A DNA stretch of 64,000 nucleotides from positions 186,001 through 250,000 of the forward strand of contig JBLDXI010000030.1 in NCBI GenBank assembly GCA_047495785.1, given 5' to 3'. Below the pieces are notes generated by a model that saw only the letters and a list, made by a program, of their open reading frames with translations, was not told the DNA's origin and did no database searches. The translations under genes were made by a program, and so were the position numbers. Numbering within the stretch: position 1 is the first letter of the stretch; each line of letters begins with the position of its first letter. The stretch is from Lepidodermella squamata (taxonomy: Eukaryota; Gastrotricha). Below are positions 1 through 16,511 of the stretch, piece after piece.

Positions 1-6208
<6,208 letters not shown>

Positions 6209-6969
6209 CTGTTGGTGAAGGGCGTATACATCGAAGGTTCTTCAAAAAACTTGATCTTACGGAGCTCTTTTGTTTCTGCTGATCCGGACTGCAAGCCAGG
6301 CATCCAGGTATATCAGCCATGCCTCAAATTATAACGGCAAAAGTGAAGCTATAGCGACGAAGCGGTTCATGATTTGCCGTATTAACTTACCAAAAATAAA
6401 AACGATTGTAAAAGCTCTTTTTGAATGATTCATTCTTTCGTCCAGGAAGATTTTTTCGTACGCAGTCGAAGCTGTTTAATGAAAGAAATTGTTGACTGGA
6501 AAATCCTCCAGGCGGGTCTCAGGATCAATTAGCAGTTTTTTCTCACGTGGCCGCCGTAGACGGCGCTCGAACCGGCGGCGCCTATCTCGTCTGCAATCGG
6601 AGAGTGAATCTGCCATCTTTGTCTAAGCCCGTAATATTCGTGTAAGAAGCTCTTTATCAACAAGACCCCGGCGCACGCAACTTGAGCACAGGTTTTGTCT
6701 TCGTCCTACGCTTGGACTTGGCCAGACATGTGGGTTGTGGGTGTTAATGAGTTTTGATGACTCGACTACCTTATATTTTTTGTGTCTATACATGTTGATG
6801 TTTACGCAACCACAAAAAATACAAGGTCAGGCAAAATAATGCAAATATTCTATTCTTTATTCTAAATGTGTATAGTGTATCCCTTGAATCCTGGAAACTA
6901 TTTCCTGTTACTCGTATATATTCACCAATGTTCACAGCTCAAAGTGATTGGACAGATCCGACTCGGCGC
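6209..6969. other. Intergenic stretch, possible 5' end of EGF gene
   Basis: Probably holds the unresolved first exon or promoter of the EGF gene (minus) and the 3' flank of the ankyrin gene. ORFs on the minus strand at 6126-6320 are frame shadows of the first EGF exon region and have no recognisable signal peptide. Nothing else is supported. Confidence 0.4.
6856..6861 (-). terminator. AATAAA polyadenylation signal of the secreted ankyrin gene
   Basis: TTTATT on the plus strand reads AATAAA on the minus strand, 109 bases past the stop codon of the ankyrin gene at 6970. Confidence 0.45.
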
Positions 6970-7956
6970 TCAACCGGATAACATTTGGACAAGTTGACCG
7001 GAGATGTTGCGCTGATATTGAGCCAAACTCATGGCTGTGTTGCCGTAGCTATCTCGACCTTTCACATCAGCGCCCTTCGACAGCAAATACCGAACAGTCG
7101 CCAGTTTGTCCGCATCTCTCGCCATCGAATTATCGATAGAATACATCAAAGCCGTTTTTCCATTGCTGCTTTTGCTGTTCGCACTCAGTCCACCCTGTTC
7201 TACGGCCAGCTTGACGTAAGGCAGCATGTTGACGCTGAATTCGCACGTTTTCGTCAGAACATTATGCCCATCTCGGAGCGATGACCGGAAAGAGTCGCCA
7301 TTCTTCAACAACAGGCTGATAATCGCTAGACCATTCGCAGCATCGGCCTGGCCTAGAGAGGCTCGCAACAGGGGAGTCCAGCCGTTGTTATCAGCAGTGA
7401 CTTTAGCCCCACTGTCAATCAGCAGCTTGACAATGGCCAAAGTTTGATTCTCAGCAGCTGCTTGAAGCGGCGTCTCCCCGCTGCTGGTTTTGCCGTTCAC
7501 ATCCGCGCCTTTGTCGATGAACGCTTTAAGAGTCGAAGTCGAAATACGCTCATTTCCAGTGCGTTTCAGCATGGCGTGGAGGAAGGGGAAATAGCCACAG
7601 TCTCCATTGATAACAGCCCCTTTATCGAGGAAAAGCTTCGTGATCTCGTCACTCTGCGGGCAAAGGCAGATGGGCCGTTCCTGCAGCATGTTTTTCGTAT
7701 TGACATTCAGGCCTTTGCCGATGTAAAACTCGACCAGGTCTTTTCTGCACGATTTCGCAGCCGGGAACAGAAGGTTTGAACCTCTGTCATCTTTCGCCGT
7801 TACATTAGCTCCTTTACTCAGCAGACTGTCGATCGCGGCCTTGTTTCCAGCCCTCGTTGCTTCGAACAACGCAGCATCATTCGCCGACAACCAGAATACC
7901 TCGATACCGCTGAGGGACAGCAAAGTGACAATCAAAGACTGTGAGAAAGTTGACAT
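6970..7956 (-). CDS. Secreted ankyrin-repeat protein
   Basis: Intronless 328-residue ORF. Residues 1-24 form a hydrophobic signal peptide (LIVTLLSLSGIEVFWLSA), followed by about eight ankyrin repeats with hallmarks such as AALFEATRAGNKAAIDSLL, G-ADVNGK, ETPLQAAAENQTLAIVKLL, GWTPLLRA and KTALMYSIDNSMA. Ankyrin repeats are protein-binding scaffolds. Most animal ankyrin proteins are cytosolic, so an N-terminal signal peptide with no other domain or membrane anchor is unusual and suggests export. A TATA-like box 51-58 bases upstream and an AATAAA 109 bases downstream support a complete gene. It is not closely similar to the second ankyrin gene at 12.2 kb. The biological role is unknown. Confidence 0.75.
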   Translation of the reverse strand: MSTFSQSLIVTLLSLSGIEVFWLSANDAALFEATRAGNKAAIDSLLSKGANVTAKDDRGSNLLFPAAKSCRKDLVEFYIGKGLNVNTKNMLQERPICLCPQSDEITKLFLDKGAVINGDCGYFPFLHAMLKRTGNERISTSTLKAFIDKGADVNGKTSSGETPLQAAAENQTLAIVKLLIDSGAKVTADNNGWTPLLRASLGQADAANGLAIISLLLKNGDSFRSSLRDGHNVLTKTCEFSVNMLPYVKLAVEQGGLSANSKSSNGKTALMYSIDNSMARDADKLATVRYLLSKGADVKGRDSYGNTAMSLAQYQRNISGQLVQMLSG

Positions 7957-8006
7957 TTTGATTGATACTCGGGAAAACCATTGACTATGCCTAGCTATAA
8001 CGTAGC

Positions 8007-8014
8007 TTTATATA
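8007..8014 (-). promoter_or_regulatory. TATA-box-like element of the secreted ankyrin gene
   Basis: Reads TATATAAA on the minus strand, 51-58 bases upstream of the ATG at 7956, a plausible core-promoter position for a gene with a short 5' leader. Confidence 0.45.
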
Positions 8015-8226
8015 CTAGAGAGCCGTACGTGGTGTTTGCTCAAGTCACATGGTAACATTGCCTATAATGGCTAATTTCACGGATGGTTTACTTCAAAACG
8101 GACAACGGGAAACGGAATATAAACAACAGATGTTTACACATAGGTCGAAAACGGATCTTGACCCACTGAAAACAAATCAATTCGCGGTCTGCTTCACAAA
8201 GATTCTATATGAAGCGCGTTATCATG

Positions 8227-10485
8227 TCACTTCTTGTTGATTCGAAATCTTTTGAACGATATAAGCACAGCTGTTATCAAAGAAATCGCCCAGGTCATGA
8301 ATGAAATGAGTATCTGTTGGTTTATTCTATCAGCTATCATAGGCAGCAACAGCATTGCCGCACAGAGCAAGACCAATGAATTGCCAGCTGCTAGAAGCGA
8401 TCTCTTGACTTCAAATGGCCATTCGATAGCGAGCCATGATCTATTCCGAGCTTTTAGATTTCGTTGGAAAAGCAGGCATCTGCTAATTGCGAAGATTAGC
8501 CAGATAACTTGAAGAATCGCTTGGCAGATAATCCAGGCGTAGAAAGCGTGCTGAGAGTCGCATTCTTTGATTAGACACTGTTTCGCGTAGTCGTCACTCC
8601 AGTATTCGTAAAACGATAGCTTGTAGCTGCAAACCAATGGATCGCTCGTCAACCAGGCGACTAAAACCGCTGTAGCAAGAAGAACGTAGACGGCGAAAAG
8701 TTTGACGGTATTGACCTGAATTTTACGCGTGACTTTTGCTGTGAAAATATCCATAGGGGCTTGAGGCGATTTCTTGCTGAAAGTTTGTTTCGCAACTGAT
8801 TTCTTTCGCTTGAATTTCTTTTTTGATACTCTCACCCGCGAAATTGCTAATAGAAAAGCTCCGAGTATGCCATTAGAGAGACTTAGACCAATAACGAGGA
8901 AAATGCACCTCAAAATCGCAGTAATCCACGAATTTGTCCAAACGAATAGGATTGCCGCTATATCGAGAATTAGACATCCGATTACAGTGATAAATCCCAC
9001 AAATCCGAACTTGAAGAAGAAACCTCGCTTAGCATTGACTGCTAGAGCAATGACTTTGTAGAGAGCTGAAATTCCAACTTCGACGATCAGCGTAACAAAT
9101 GCATGGAAGGAGACGTTGTAAATCTTTGTCAGAAGAATACGCTGGTCAGCCGGCGATCTATTATTTCGCCAAGCCGGCCAGTTGAAAGGCCTAAACTGAA
9201 TCAAGTTGAATGAGGAATCAGCCTTGAAGAAAACCTCTTGCTCATTCGTAGTCGCATTGTGATAGCCAACAGTAATGGTCTCTGAACTTTCGCGAGTCTC
9301 ATGGTCAAAATACAGCCGACCGATCCTTAAACCCATGAAATTCGACTCGAACAAGGTCGTGTTGACGAGGATCATAATCTCCTCATCTCGCCCCGCAATC
9401 ATCAGGTCAAGAAGGGACGTGTTCCTTGCCCTTAGAGATTTGTCCGCCGAATCCAGAGCATGCACAGCTCTTTGAGCAGCGTCGTTGCACAAAAAGCGAA
9501 CCTGATAATCATCCGGTCTCCCATTCCGCGATATGTTCAATTTTTCATCGAGAACTGCATCCAGCTCATTGGCTGAATAGCCGTAGTATGACTGTCTGTT
9601 CGGATAGAATGGCGTGATCTGAGGCCCGATCCAGAACACGATTTTGTACTGCTCCAAGATGACCTCCTTACTACACGGCGATCCGTCATTCATGATGAAT
9701 TGCGCTGGCAAAGTGGAACTGTGGACGTAAACAGATGCGTAGGTTATGAAAACATATCTCGGCCCTGTCATGCCCATTCGATGAGTCAAACAGAAAAAAT
9801 TCCATATCATGTTCAAGTTGGAGAACACTACCGATACAATTCGAATGTCGCGTTGTAGCAAACTCTCGATTACTGCCTCATTGAAATCTATCACTACATT
9901 GAAGTAAGTTGCGTTCGTTTTCTTAGCATTATTTCTCGCTAAAATGTAGTCTGCGATGTTGCCAACATTCCCGAGTACTCCGATTCGTTGCCATTTCCCA
10001 ACTTTGCTTATGAATAATGCCAAGGTGTAGCTGATAGCCTCTGAGGTAGCATAACCGAGGTACAGATTTTTGAATAGGAATTTGTCCTTCAATATCGGAG
10101 CTGTGCACCCAGTACACAACTGAACTTTGTTGATATGGTGCAAGAAAGTCGCACTTCTCTGAGCCCCAGCTGACAGCATGGGTCCCACTATTATGGGCGA
10201 AGCGAATGACGAAGGTGTTGATTCGAACTCGGCGATTGCTCCGGCCACTCTCTGCCCTAACCGTTCGTCTTCGAATTTCGTTATCAGGTTGAAGTCTGGC
10301 AGGATCGAAGAATTTGCATTCACAAGGTCGTACAAGTATTGCGTAACAGCTCGACACGCCTCGCCATATCTCGGTCCCATGTCAGTTAGCGGTAGAAGGT
10401 GGAGGGAAGTTAGGTTGAACGGCTTGGAATTCTGACCAAAAGCTGTTCCTGTTAGAATCAGGAGAGTTGCAATAACTAGAAGCAT
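8227..10485 (-). CDS. Class C (GABA-B/ANF-receptor type) G-protein-coupled receptor
   Basis: Intronless 752-residue ORF. A signal peptide (MLLVIATLLILTGTAFGQ) is followed by a bilobed ligand-binding region of about 430 residues with family-type strings LHLLPLTDMGPRYGEACRAV, PIIVGPMLSAGAQ and GMTGPRYVFITYAS. Seven hydrophobic segments follow at about residues 455-735 and a short basic C-terminus ends in KRFRINKK. There is no Cys-rich linker between ligand domain and membrane domain, as in GABA-B-like rather than glutamate-receptor-like class C proteins. The known family role is ligand-activated G-protein signalling at the plasma membrane; the ligand cannot be read from sequence. Its closest relatives in the window are the interrupted copy at 41.0-44.9 kb, the pseudogene at 39.8 kb and fragments at 23.4 and 26.3 kb, so this is an expanding local family. 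Confidence 0.8.
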   Translation of the reverse strand: MLLVIATLLILTGTAFGQNSKPFNLTSLHLLPLTDMGPRYGEACRAVTQYLYDLVNANSSILPDFNLITKFEDERLGQRVAGAIAEFESTPSSFASPIIVGPMLSAGAQRSATFLHHINKVQLCTGCTAPILKDKFLFKNLYLGYATSEAISYTLALFISKVGKWQRIGVLGNVGNIADYILARNNAKKTNATYFNVVIDFNEAVIESLLQRDIRIVSVVFSNLNMIWNFFCLTHRMGMTGPRYVFITYASVYVHSSTLPAQFIMNDGSPCSKEVILEQYKIVFWIGPQITPFYPNRQSYYGYSANELDAVLDEKLNISRNGRPDDYQVRFLCNDAAQRAVHALDSADKSLRARNTSLLDLMIAGRDEEIMILVNTTLFESNFMGLRIGRLYFDHETRESSETITVGYHNATTNEQEVFFKADSSFNLIQFRPFNWPAWRNNRSPADQRILLTKIYNVSFHAFVTLIVEVGISALYKVIALAVNAKRGFFFKFGFVGFITVIGCLILDIAAILFVWTNSWITAILRCIFLVIGLSLSNGILGAFLLAISRVRVSKKKFKRKKSVAKQTFSKKSPQAPMDIFTAKVTRKIQVNTVKLFAVYVLLATAVLVAWLTSDPLVCSYKLSFYEYWSDDYAKQCLIKECDSQHAFYAWIICQAILQVIWLIFAISRCLLFQRNLKARNRSWLAIEWPFEVKRSLLAAGNSLVLLCAAMLLLPMIADRINQQILISFMTWAISLITAVLISFKRFRINKK

Positions 10486-10706
10486 TTTTCGAAAATGAAA
10501 CAGGTCGAAATAGCCAAAACCATTCTCGACACTACGAGCAGACCAGCCTTTAGAAAGGATCGATACAAATTGGCCTGGATGAAAGTAGTACGGCTAATTA
10601 ATCCAATTAGAGAAGCTCTCTAGACAGCGTAAACACCTTGGTCTCTCGGATCATAATGGACAAGTCGGGGATGTAGAATTTCCCCTTGATACTTGATATA
10701 ATCATT

Positions 10707-11905
10707 TCACCGGTTTATTTTATTTTTGAATCGTTTAATGACCCTGAAAGCCTCGTCGAATAGCCCGGGCCGAAGGCTATTTATCAGAGGACGAACAATC
10801 ATTTCGATCATCATCAGCAATGAACTGGTCAGTTGAAGTTCAAAGCTAGCTACATACGGCCCTATGCTGTCTCGAAACATCAACATGATGAATGAGATTG
10901 TGAGCGGTGTATAAAACGCGACGAACAAGAGAAAAGAACCGAGAGATTGTTTGACGAAAAATAGCTCCCGCTTTCGCCAGTCCTCGAGAAGAGCATTGCT
11001 TGATATAATGCCATACATTCCCGGCTGATTAAATTGCTGTTTGATTTCGCGAATTTTCGCAAAAATCAGCCTAAAAATATTCAGATTAGACTTATTGGAA
11101 GAATTGATGAAAATCATACCAATAGTTGTAAGAAAGAAGGACATTTACTATCGTGAAGCTAGCCATTGGGAAAATCGTGAAGAAAATGGAGCTATCGGCA
11201 TTCGCCCCGATGTAGAAGTCAAAAGTCCCACAGTACGGCTTAACCGTTCCATTTTCAATCGATGGTATGCTGATTAGCCTCACATCAATTACAGGATTTG
11301 GGTAAAAGATGATGAAAAACCATATGAGACCAATCAGGGTGAAAGTTCCTATTGTTAGGAGAATCATCTGTCAAAAAGGTCCTAATATTAGGCTTAAGGC
11401 TTAACATGGAGAAAACACTCACCCTTGTTGTATGCGAGGGTGAGTTAGGGCTATTTGACAGTATACATAGACGTCGTTCGTAACTAATTAGCAACATGTC
11501 GTAGAAACTGAAATTTCCGAACGAGCAACAGAACCAGAACACGCATGAGCATAGTCTTTTATCCGCCTCCCAGAATCCAGTCGGCAACAGAACGAGAAAG
11601 GGTACGCTGTGGGCTATGCAGAAAATGACGTTTCCGACTCCCAAAACAGCGTGAAGTAGCAAGAAATCGCGCTTAACTTTGCGCTTTATGTAGACTACAA
11701 GATTGAAAACTGTAGCTATCATGACGAGAAACGTCATTATAGGAGATGCTAGGGCGATAGGTAACCTGTCGTTCACAGTTTTCCAACTCAGGTCCTGGTA
11801 CCAGCCGACGTAGTAGGGCACTGCACGACCGAAACCTCGATCTGGTAAATCGGCAACAATCCAATCACCAATGTACCCTGTTCCGTTGTAAGTTGTGATG
11901 CTCAT
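10707..11905 (-). CDS. Divergent rhodopsin-like 7TM receptor, copy 1
   Basis: Three exons (11423-11905, 11120-11367, 10707-11070) join in phase to 364 residues; introns are 55 and 49 nt. I chose the ATG at 11905 (MSITTYNGTGYIGDW) by alignment with copy 2; an in-frame ATG at 12004 also exists. Seven hydrophobic segments are visible. TM3 ends in SYERRLCI, an E/DRY-like motif; Cys in the first loop (GFWEADKRLC) and in loop 2 (KPYCGTF) could form the usual disulfide. TM6 contains LFVAFYTPLTISFI and TM7 ends in RPLINSLRP in place of NPxxY. No subfamily was recognised. The middle exon is 248 nt in both copies. G-protein coupling is assumed from fold only. Confidence 0.7.
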
Positions 11906-12246
11906 TCTTCTTTCGTCTATACAGAGCAAATTTGTATTTTTCAGTGAGTTGTGCGAGAGGAATAGTGAATAGAAGCTAATTACTAATCCTCTATCATCTA
12001 TCATATTTCACCGATGCCAAATAAGCTGGAACTGCTGCATGTTGCGCACTGCATCTTTGCTTTTAGGTTGTGATCTTGTCCCGAGAATGAGGTCGAAAGA
12101 CCATTGTAGCAGACTAGCGCCTTTTTCAAGGGGCGCCATCTCAAAGGTCAAAAGTACAACTTAACATTTACAAGGAATCATTTTCTCTTGCATTAGCAAT
12201 GGCCAATGTATTTATCTATCTGGCCGCCTGAATTTTGATAAGAATT
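11906..12246. other. Intergenic, nothing recognised
   Basis: Upstream flank of the 7TM receptor and downstream flank of the second ankyrin gene. No ORF, repeat or RNA gene is evident. Confidence 0.4.
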
Positions 12247-13122
12247 TCAGCGTCGCCCACATTTTCTAAAAAAGCAGTTTGCTATCACAGCATTTGCATA
12301 ATTGCAGGCTCTTTCACTGAGAGAAATATTGTTAGATGAGCTTAAATTGAAATCGTGGACTAGAATTATCAGAACCTTCTCGCATCCGTAATACGACGCG
12401 AGGTTCAGTGGAGTCATTCCCTCTCTATTGACCGCATAAGGATCAGCTCCAAACTCGGCGATCAAAAGCCTAACGACCTCAGCGTGTCCATTCTTCGCTG
12501 CCAAATGCAAGGGCGTGTAGCCATTCACATCAGCCGCCATCACAGTGTCGTGACTCCTCGAAGCCAGTAGCCTAACAACGTCGACATGGCCATTAGCTGC
12601 AGCAATATGAATTGGCATACAGCCAAAACTTCTATCAGCTTTCAGATCTACCCCGAATTTATCCACAAGCATTTCTACAACTTCTGAATGGCCGAAGAGA
12701 GATGCGCAGAATAGAGGAGTGCAGTTGCCTTCATCTAATGCCTCGACATCAGCATTGAATTCCCTTATCAGCACCTCGACTGTCGATAAATGGCCGTAAG
12801 AAGCCGCGAGATGGAGGGGTGTGCATCCATACTTGTTTCTAGCTTCAACACAAGATTTGAACTTTCGAATAAGAAGTCGCGTTAGGTGGGTATTCCCGAC
12901 CTTTGCAGCGTTGTGTAGAGTTGAGTTCTCTTCATCGCCTGTCGGAAATACCGGATCTGCTCCTGCTTCGAGCAGGAACTCGGCCACAACTGTCTCGTTC
13001 TGAGATATTGCGATAGACAGGGCATTTTCGTTGTTTTCATCACGTTCCTTCAGTAATGAAGCAATTTCGTAATTTCTCAGGTCATTTGATGATTGCAGGA
13101 CACCTATCGGTTCATTGTACAT
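12247..13122 (-). CDS. Cytosolic-type ankyrin-repeat protein
   Basis: Intronless 291-residue ORF with about seven canonical ankyrin repeats, e.g. GCTPLHLAASYGHLSTVEVL, CTPLFCASLFGHSEVVEML, CMPIHIAAANGHVDVVRLL, GYTPLHLAAKNGHAEVVRLL and MTPLNLASYYG. There is no signal peptide, membrane segment or other domain. The repeats are much closer to consensus than those of the secreted ankyrin gene at 7 kb. It lies between two paralogous 7TM receptor genes on the same strand, so it was either there before the receptor duplication or moved with it. It is a protein-protein interaction scaffold by family; no specific partner is known. Confidence 0.75.
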   Translation of the reverse strand: MYNEPIGVLQSSNDLRNYEIASLLKERDENNENALSIAISQNETVVAEFLLEAGADPVFPTGDEENSTLHNAAKVGNTHLTRLLIRKFKSCVEARNKYGCTPLHLAASYGHLSTVEVLIREFNADVEALDEGNCTPLFCASLFGHSEVVEMLVDKFGVDLKADRSFGCMPIHIAAANGHVDVVRLLASRSHDTVMAADVNGYTPLHLAAKNGHAEVVRLLIAEFGADPYAVNREGMTPLNLASYYGCEKVLIILVHDFNLSSSNNISLSERACNYANAVIANCFFRKCGRR

Positions 13123-13476
13123 AAGAAATTATTGCGAAATTCGCGGAATTCACTCACCGCTAAGAAAGGTTACTTTTGACGATAAGCCTTTTTCATTAAT
13201 CATAATAGTAATAATAACGAAAAAGCATTGGCATAACGTGCACACCTCAGGCATATGAATGCATTCGTTTTACGCTATACCAAGCGTATATTGTGAGCAT
13301 GAATAATTTATGAGGCATTACTGCGGGTATGAATGAATAAACCATATAGCGTGTGTTTTACTATATTTTGGATCGATCACTACTCAAGCCTAATACTTTT
13401 ATTTTGAATTGGCGTTGGTGTCATTTTAGAATTAAGACATTTCCGGAGGGCATTTTAAATGTCTGATTTTTTCGAC
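13123..13476. other. Intergenic, nothing recognised
   Basis: AT-rich sequence between the ankyrin gene and 7TM copy 2. No ORF longer than 60 codons, transposon end or RNA gene was seen. Confidence 0.4.
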
Positions 13477-14711
13477 CTATGAATGCGTGACTGAAGCTCT
13501 CGAAGATCTGGGTGTCAGCATTTCTGCGGAAACGGGTAAAACGACCTGACTCAAGGAAAGCCGCATCTTCTGCCGCTGGAGAAAGGCGGTAATTTGCTGG
13601 CTAAAATTAGGCTTCAAGCTCAGCATCAAAGGAGTGATCGCCATCTGAGCCATCATGCTAATGCAGGCAAATTTGTGCAGCCAGGGCTGCTGAAGTTCCG
13701 GCCCAGCACCGTCATACATCAGCAGAGTGATGAACGAAAATGTCAGCGGTAGGTGAAATAGGACAAAAACGATGAATGACGCAATTGATTGCTTGACAAT
13801 GAACATCTCACGCTTCCGCCACTCTAGCCTTATTTTCGAGATCTGCTGGGTGGAGCCTGTAAAGCCGCTCCCGTCATTCAACGTCCGAAATTTTGAAAAT
13901 ATCATCCTTCAAAAAGATTGTTAAAGACGCATGCCAAAAAAGTCTAAAATTACCAATAATTGTACGTGAGGCCGAAATCGATGAGAATCAAGCTTCCGCC
14001 AATGTAAATGACCACGAAAGATGAGGTGTCCATACTCCCAGATAGTCGGTAGTCGAACAGGGAGCAATAAGCTTTTGCAGTTCCGTTTTCGATATCCGGT
14101 TTGCTGATGTACTGCATACTGAAGCTTTGAAATGGATACACCGTTAGAGTGAACCACATCATGGCACAAATCAGCCAAACAGCAGCTGTCATTATCAGAA
14201 TCTAAAGCAAAAACACTAGAACGAAAGGTTAAAAGATGAAACCTGCTCTCACTCTTGACGTATTTGGCTTCGAAGTCGGATTGTTAGACATAATGCACAG
14301 CCGCCTTTCGTAGCTTATCAATAGCATGTCGAAGAAACTGAATGTCCCAAAGGTGAAAGCGATCCAAAAAGCTCCAGCACATGAGTAGTAATCAGCCTCC
14401 CAAAATCCTGTTCTCAGTGTTGCCAGGAGGCCCAAGAAAAATGGCAGACAGAAGAAGACATTACTAAATCCAAGGATAGCAGTTACAATCAGGAAATCTC
14501 TCTTGACTTTCCGTCGATAATAGACATAAACGTTGAATGCTGCTGTCAGCGCCATCAATGCAGTGAATGTCCCGAGGGTTATGGCATAGTGAAGCCTTTC
14601 GGAGTAAGAAGCGTTCAGATCGTGTAGGAAGCCGATGAAATACGGCCTGGGGCTGTCGTAGCCTCTTCCAGGAATCAGCACATCTATCCATACAGCTGAA
14701 ACGTTCGCCAT
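13477..14711 (-). CDS. Divergent rhodopsin-like 7TM receptor, copy 2
   Basis: Three exons (14253-14711, 13954-14201, 13477-13906) join in phase to 378 residues. Exon structure and phases match copy 1 exactly, including a 248-nt middle exon. Features: glycosylatable N-terminus (MANVSAVW), TM1 containing AAFNVYVYYRRKVKRDFL, the loop-1 motif TGFWEADYYSC, TM3 ending LLISYERRLCIMS, the loop-2 motif AKAYCSLFDY, TM6 with VLFHLPLTFSFI and TM7 with ITPLMLSLKPN in the NPxxY position. The C-tail is Ser/Thr-rich (SSRASVTHS), a possible phosphorylation region. It is an orphan receptor, and the ligand is unknown. Confidence 0.72.
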
Positions 14712-15284
14712 CGTTTAAAAAACTTTTATGCTATAAAGAGCTATGTCTAATCCACAATTTTCGGGCTAAATATAGTTCAGGCAGGCTATCAGTCGTAGCG
14801 GACAAACTTTTTCGGTTGCATTCCACATTATTCGCCGACTTTATTGATGGGAAGGTTAGAGAAATTTCAGGAAGACGTTAATTGGGCAATATTTTATAGC
14901 TATGACCCACAATTTCGGAATTTCAAGCATCCTTTCGCACACAGAAAAACGATGAAATAATGTGACAATTTTCTAAGGCTGCTAAGAATTTTAATTTCAT
15001 GTCTCCAGGGGTTGGGAGCTGAGAAACCCTGAGATTACTACTGAGAAACCCTACTACTTTTTCCAGGCTGAAGCGAGATAGGGAACGTTTTATTAAGTTG
15101 AGTAGAGAGTTTAGAGTAGTCTTGGCTCTAATTCCTCTTAACTTAAATCATAAATCGATGCAGCCCGGCACTTCCGTTTCCTGTATGTGCAACTTGGCTT
15201 TTGTACGTTCGACACTTTGCCATATAGGAGAACGGATTTCGTAATATTTATGTAAGTCTATAGTCAGACTTTGGAAATTCGGAA
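14712..15284. other. Intergenic region with the upstream block of the first pLGIC gene
   Basis: Its right half (about 15105-15240) is clearly similar to about 16865-16990 upstream of the next pLGIC gene: shared runs include GTCTTGGCTC, AATTCCTCTT, GCAACTTGGCT and GACACTTTGCCATAT. The duplication therefore included the 5' flank. No gene was seen. Confidence 0.55.
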
Positions 15285-16511
15285 ATGCGATTAGTTGGCG
15301 TGTATTTTGTCATTCTTTCCGTGGAATCCCTAGCGTTTGATAGTGAGCTTTCGATAGCTGAACAGCTGGAAGTAAGCTTTAAGAAATTCTGCCCTGCCGT
15401 AAGATCTCGCTGCCTGCCATCTGACCAAGCTGTGTTCTCCAAAAACAGCCAGCCTATCCAAGTAAATGTCTCCCTTACTCTGTATCGATTCATCGGAATA
15501 GACGATGGTCAGCCAAAAGTTGTCCCTTCTTGGTACACTGGCTCTGAATTGGCAACTACCGTGTTCAGTACCAAGATGCACTGATCTTCTCCCGCCGGAA
15601 TATTGCGCAATTCCTTACCCGGACAATCTAAATTTCTACGTTTCGCAGGCAAATATTTGGACACCCGAATTGTGCCACAATACAGCTTTTGGTTCGCCCA
15701 GCATCAATTACAGGTGCATTTAGAGACATTCTGTTCTATTCCACTTTTAATGTCTGCCCTTAGAGCCCGAGAACACGTCTGGATCTATCCGCTATCATCA
15801 ACCAATGTTCTATACGCCACTTTTGATCGCTTCGACGTGTCTTGCACATCGTTTAGTTATCGCCGTTTCCCATTCGATACCCAGCAGTGCTCGATGATTT
15901 TTGAAAGTCTTGAAGTCAGCTCTGAGGTTTTGTACAATGTAACGAATTTCGAAATCGACATGTCAACGCGAGACAGCTTTATCACTGATACTGACATATG
16001 GACTCTAGTCGAACCTCTTACGTCAGCATCATCGATTTCCAATCAATCTGAAGGCACTCTGAAGGTCAGTCATCTGGTTTTTACCCTCAAATTTCGACGA
16101 AAGAGCAGCTACTATGCTTACAATGTACTCGTGCCTACTATAGCGCTTTTCGCCCTGCAAATCGTCTGTTTGATCGCCGAGCCGTTGAAAAGTGACCGAC
16201 CCTCGTTTTGCGTGACGGTAGTTCTGTCCTTCACGGTGATTTTGACTCTGATATACGACATGATACCAAAAACGTCGGAAACAATCTACTTGGTATACAT
16301 TGTAGCAGCTAAATTCCTTGCGGCTGTTGTCATCACCGCATATGTGAGTGTCAGCCTTAGTTATTCCAAGATGATGAGAGGTCTTGCGATCAAATTTCGG
16401 TCAAATATGATCATGCCTTTGCATAGATTTCTTGACATTTGTGTTGCCTTTGGAGTTACTTTGGCTGTGATTATTCTTGATGTAACACTTTTCTCGCTAA
16501 TGCTATCTTAG
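15285..16511 (+). pseudogene. pLGIC (Cys-loop receptor) subunit, copy A, with a 1-nt frameshift
   Basis: Two exons as in copy B: 15285-15713 and 15764-16511 (exon 2 is 748 nt in both). It encodes a signal peptide, the ligand-binding domain, four TM segments and a short M3-M4 loop, with the Cys-loop segment CTSFSYRRFPFDTQQC. Exon 1 is one nucleotide out of phase. Relative to copy B an extra G lies in GACGATGGTCAG near 15505, so the frame that starts at the ATG is lost before the region encoding LSLLGTLALNWQLPC. All downstream sequence is otherwise intact, so this is a very young pseudogene, a polymorphism or a sequence error. M2 reads SFCVTVVLSFTVILTLIYD. Confidence 0.7.

Noticed and set aside
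15603-16511. A separate plus-strand 302-residue gene starting at 15603
   Set aside because: Its first ~50 codons are an out-of-frame reading of exon 1 and the intron; only the part after 15764 is real exon 2 of copy A.
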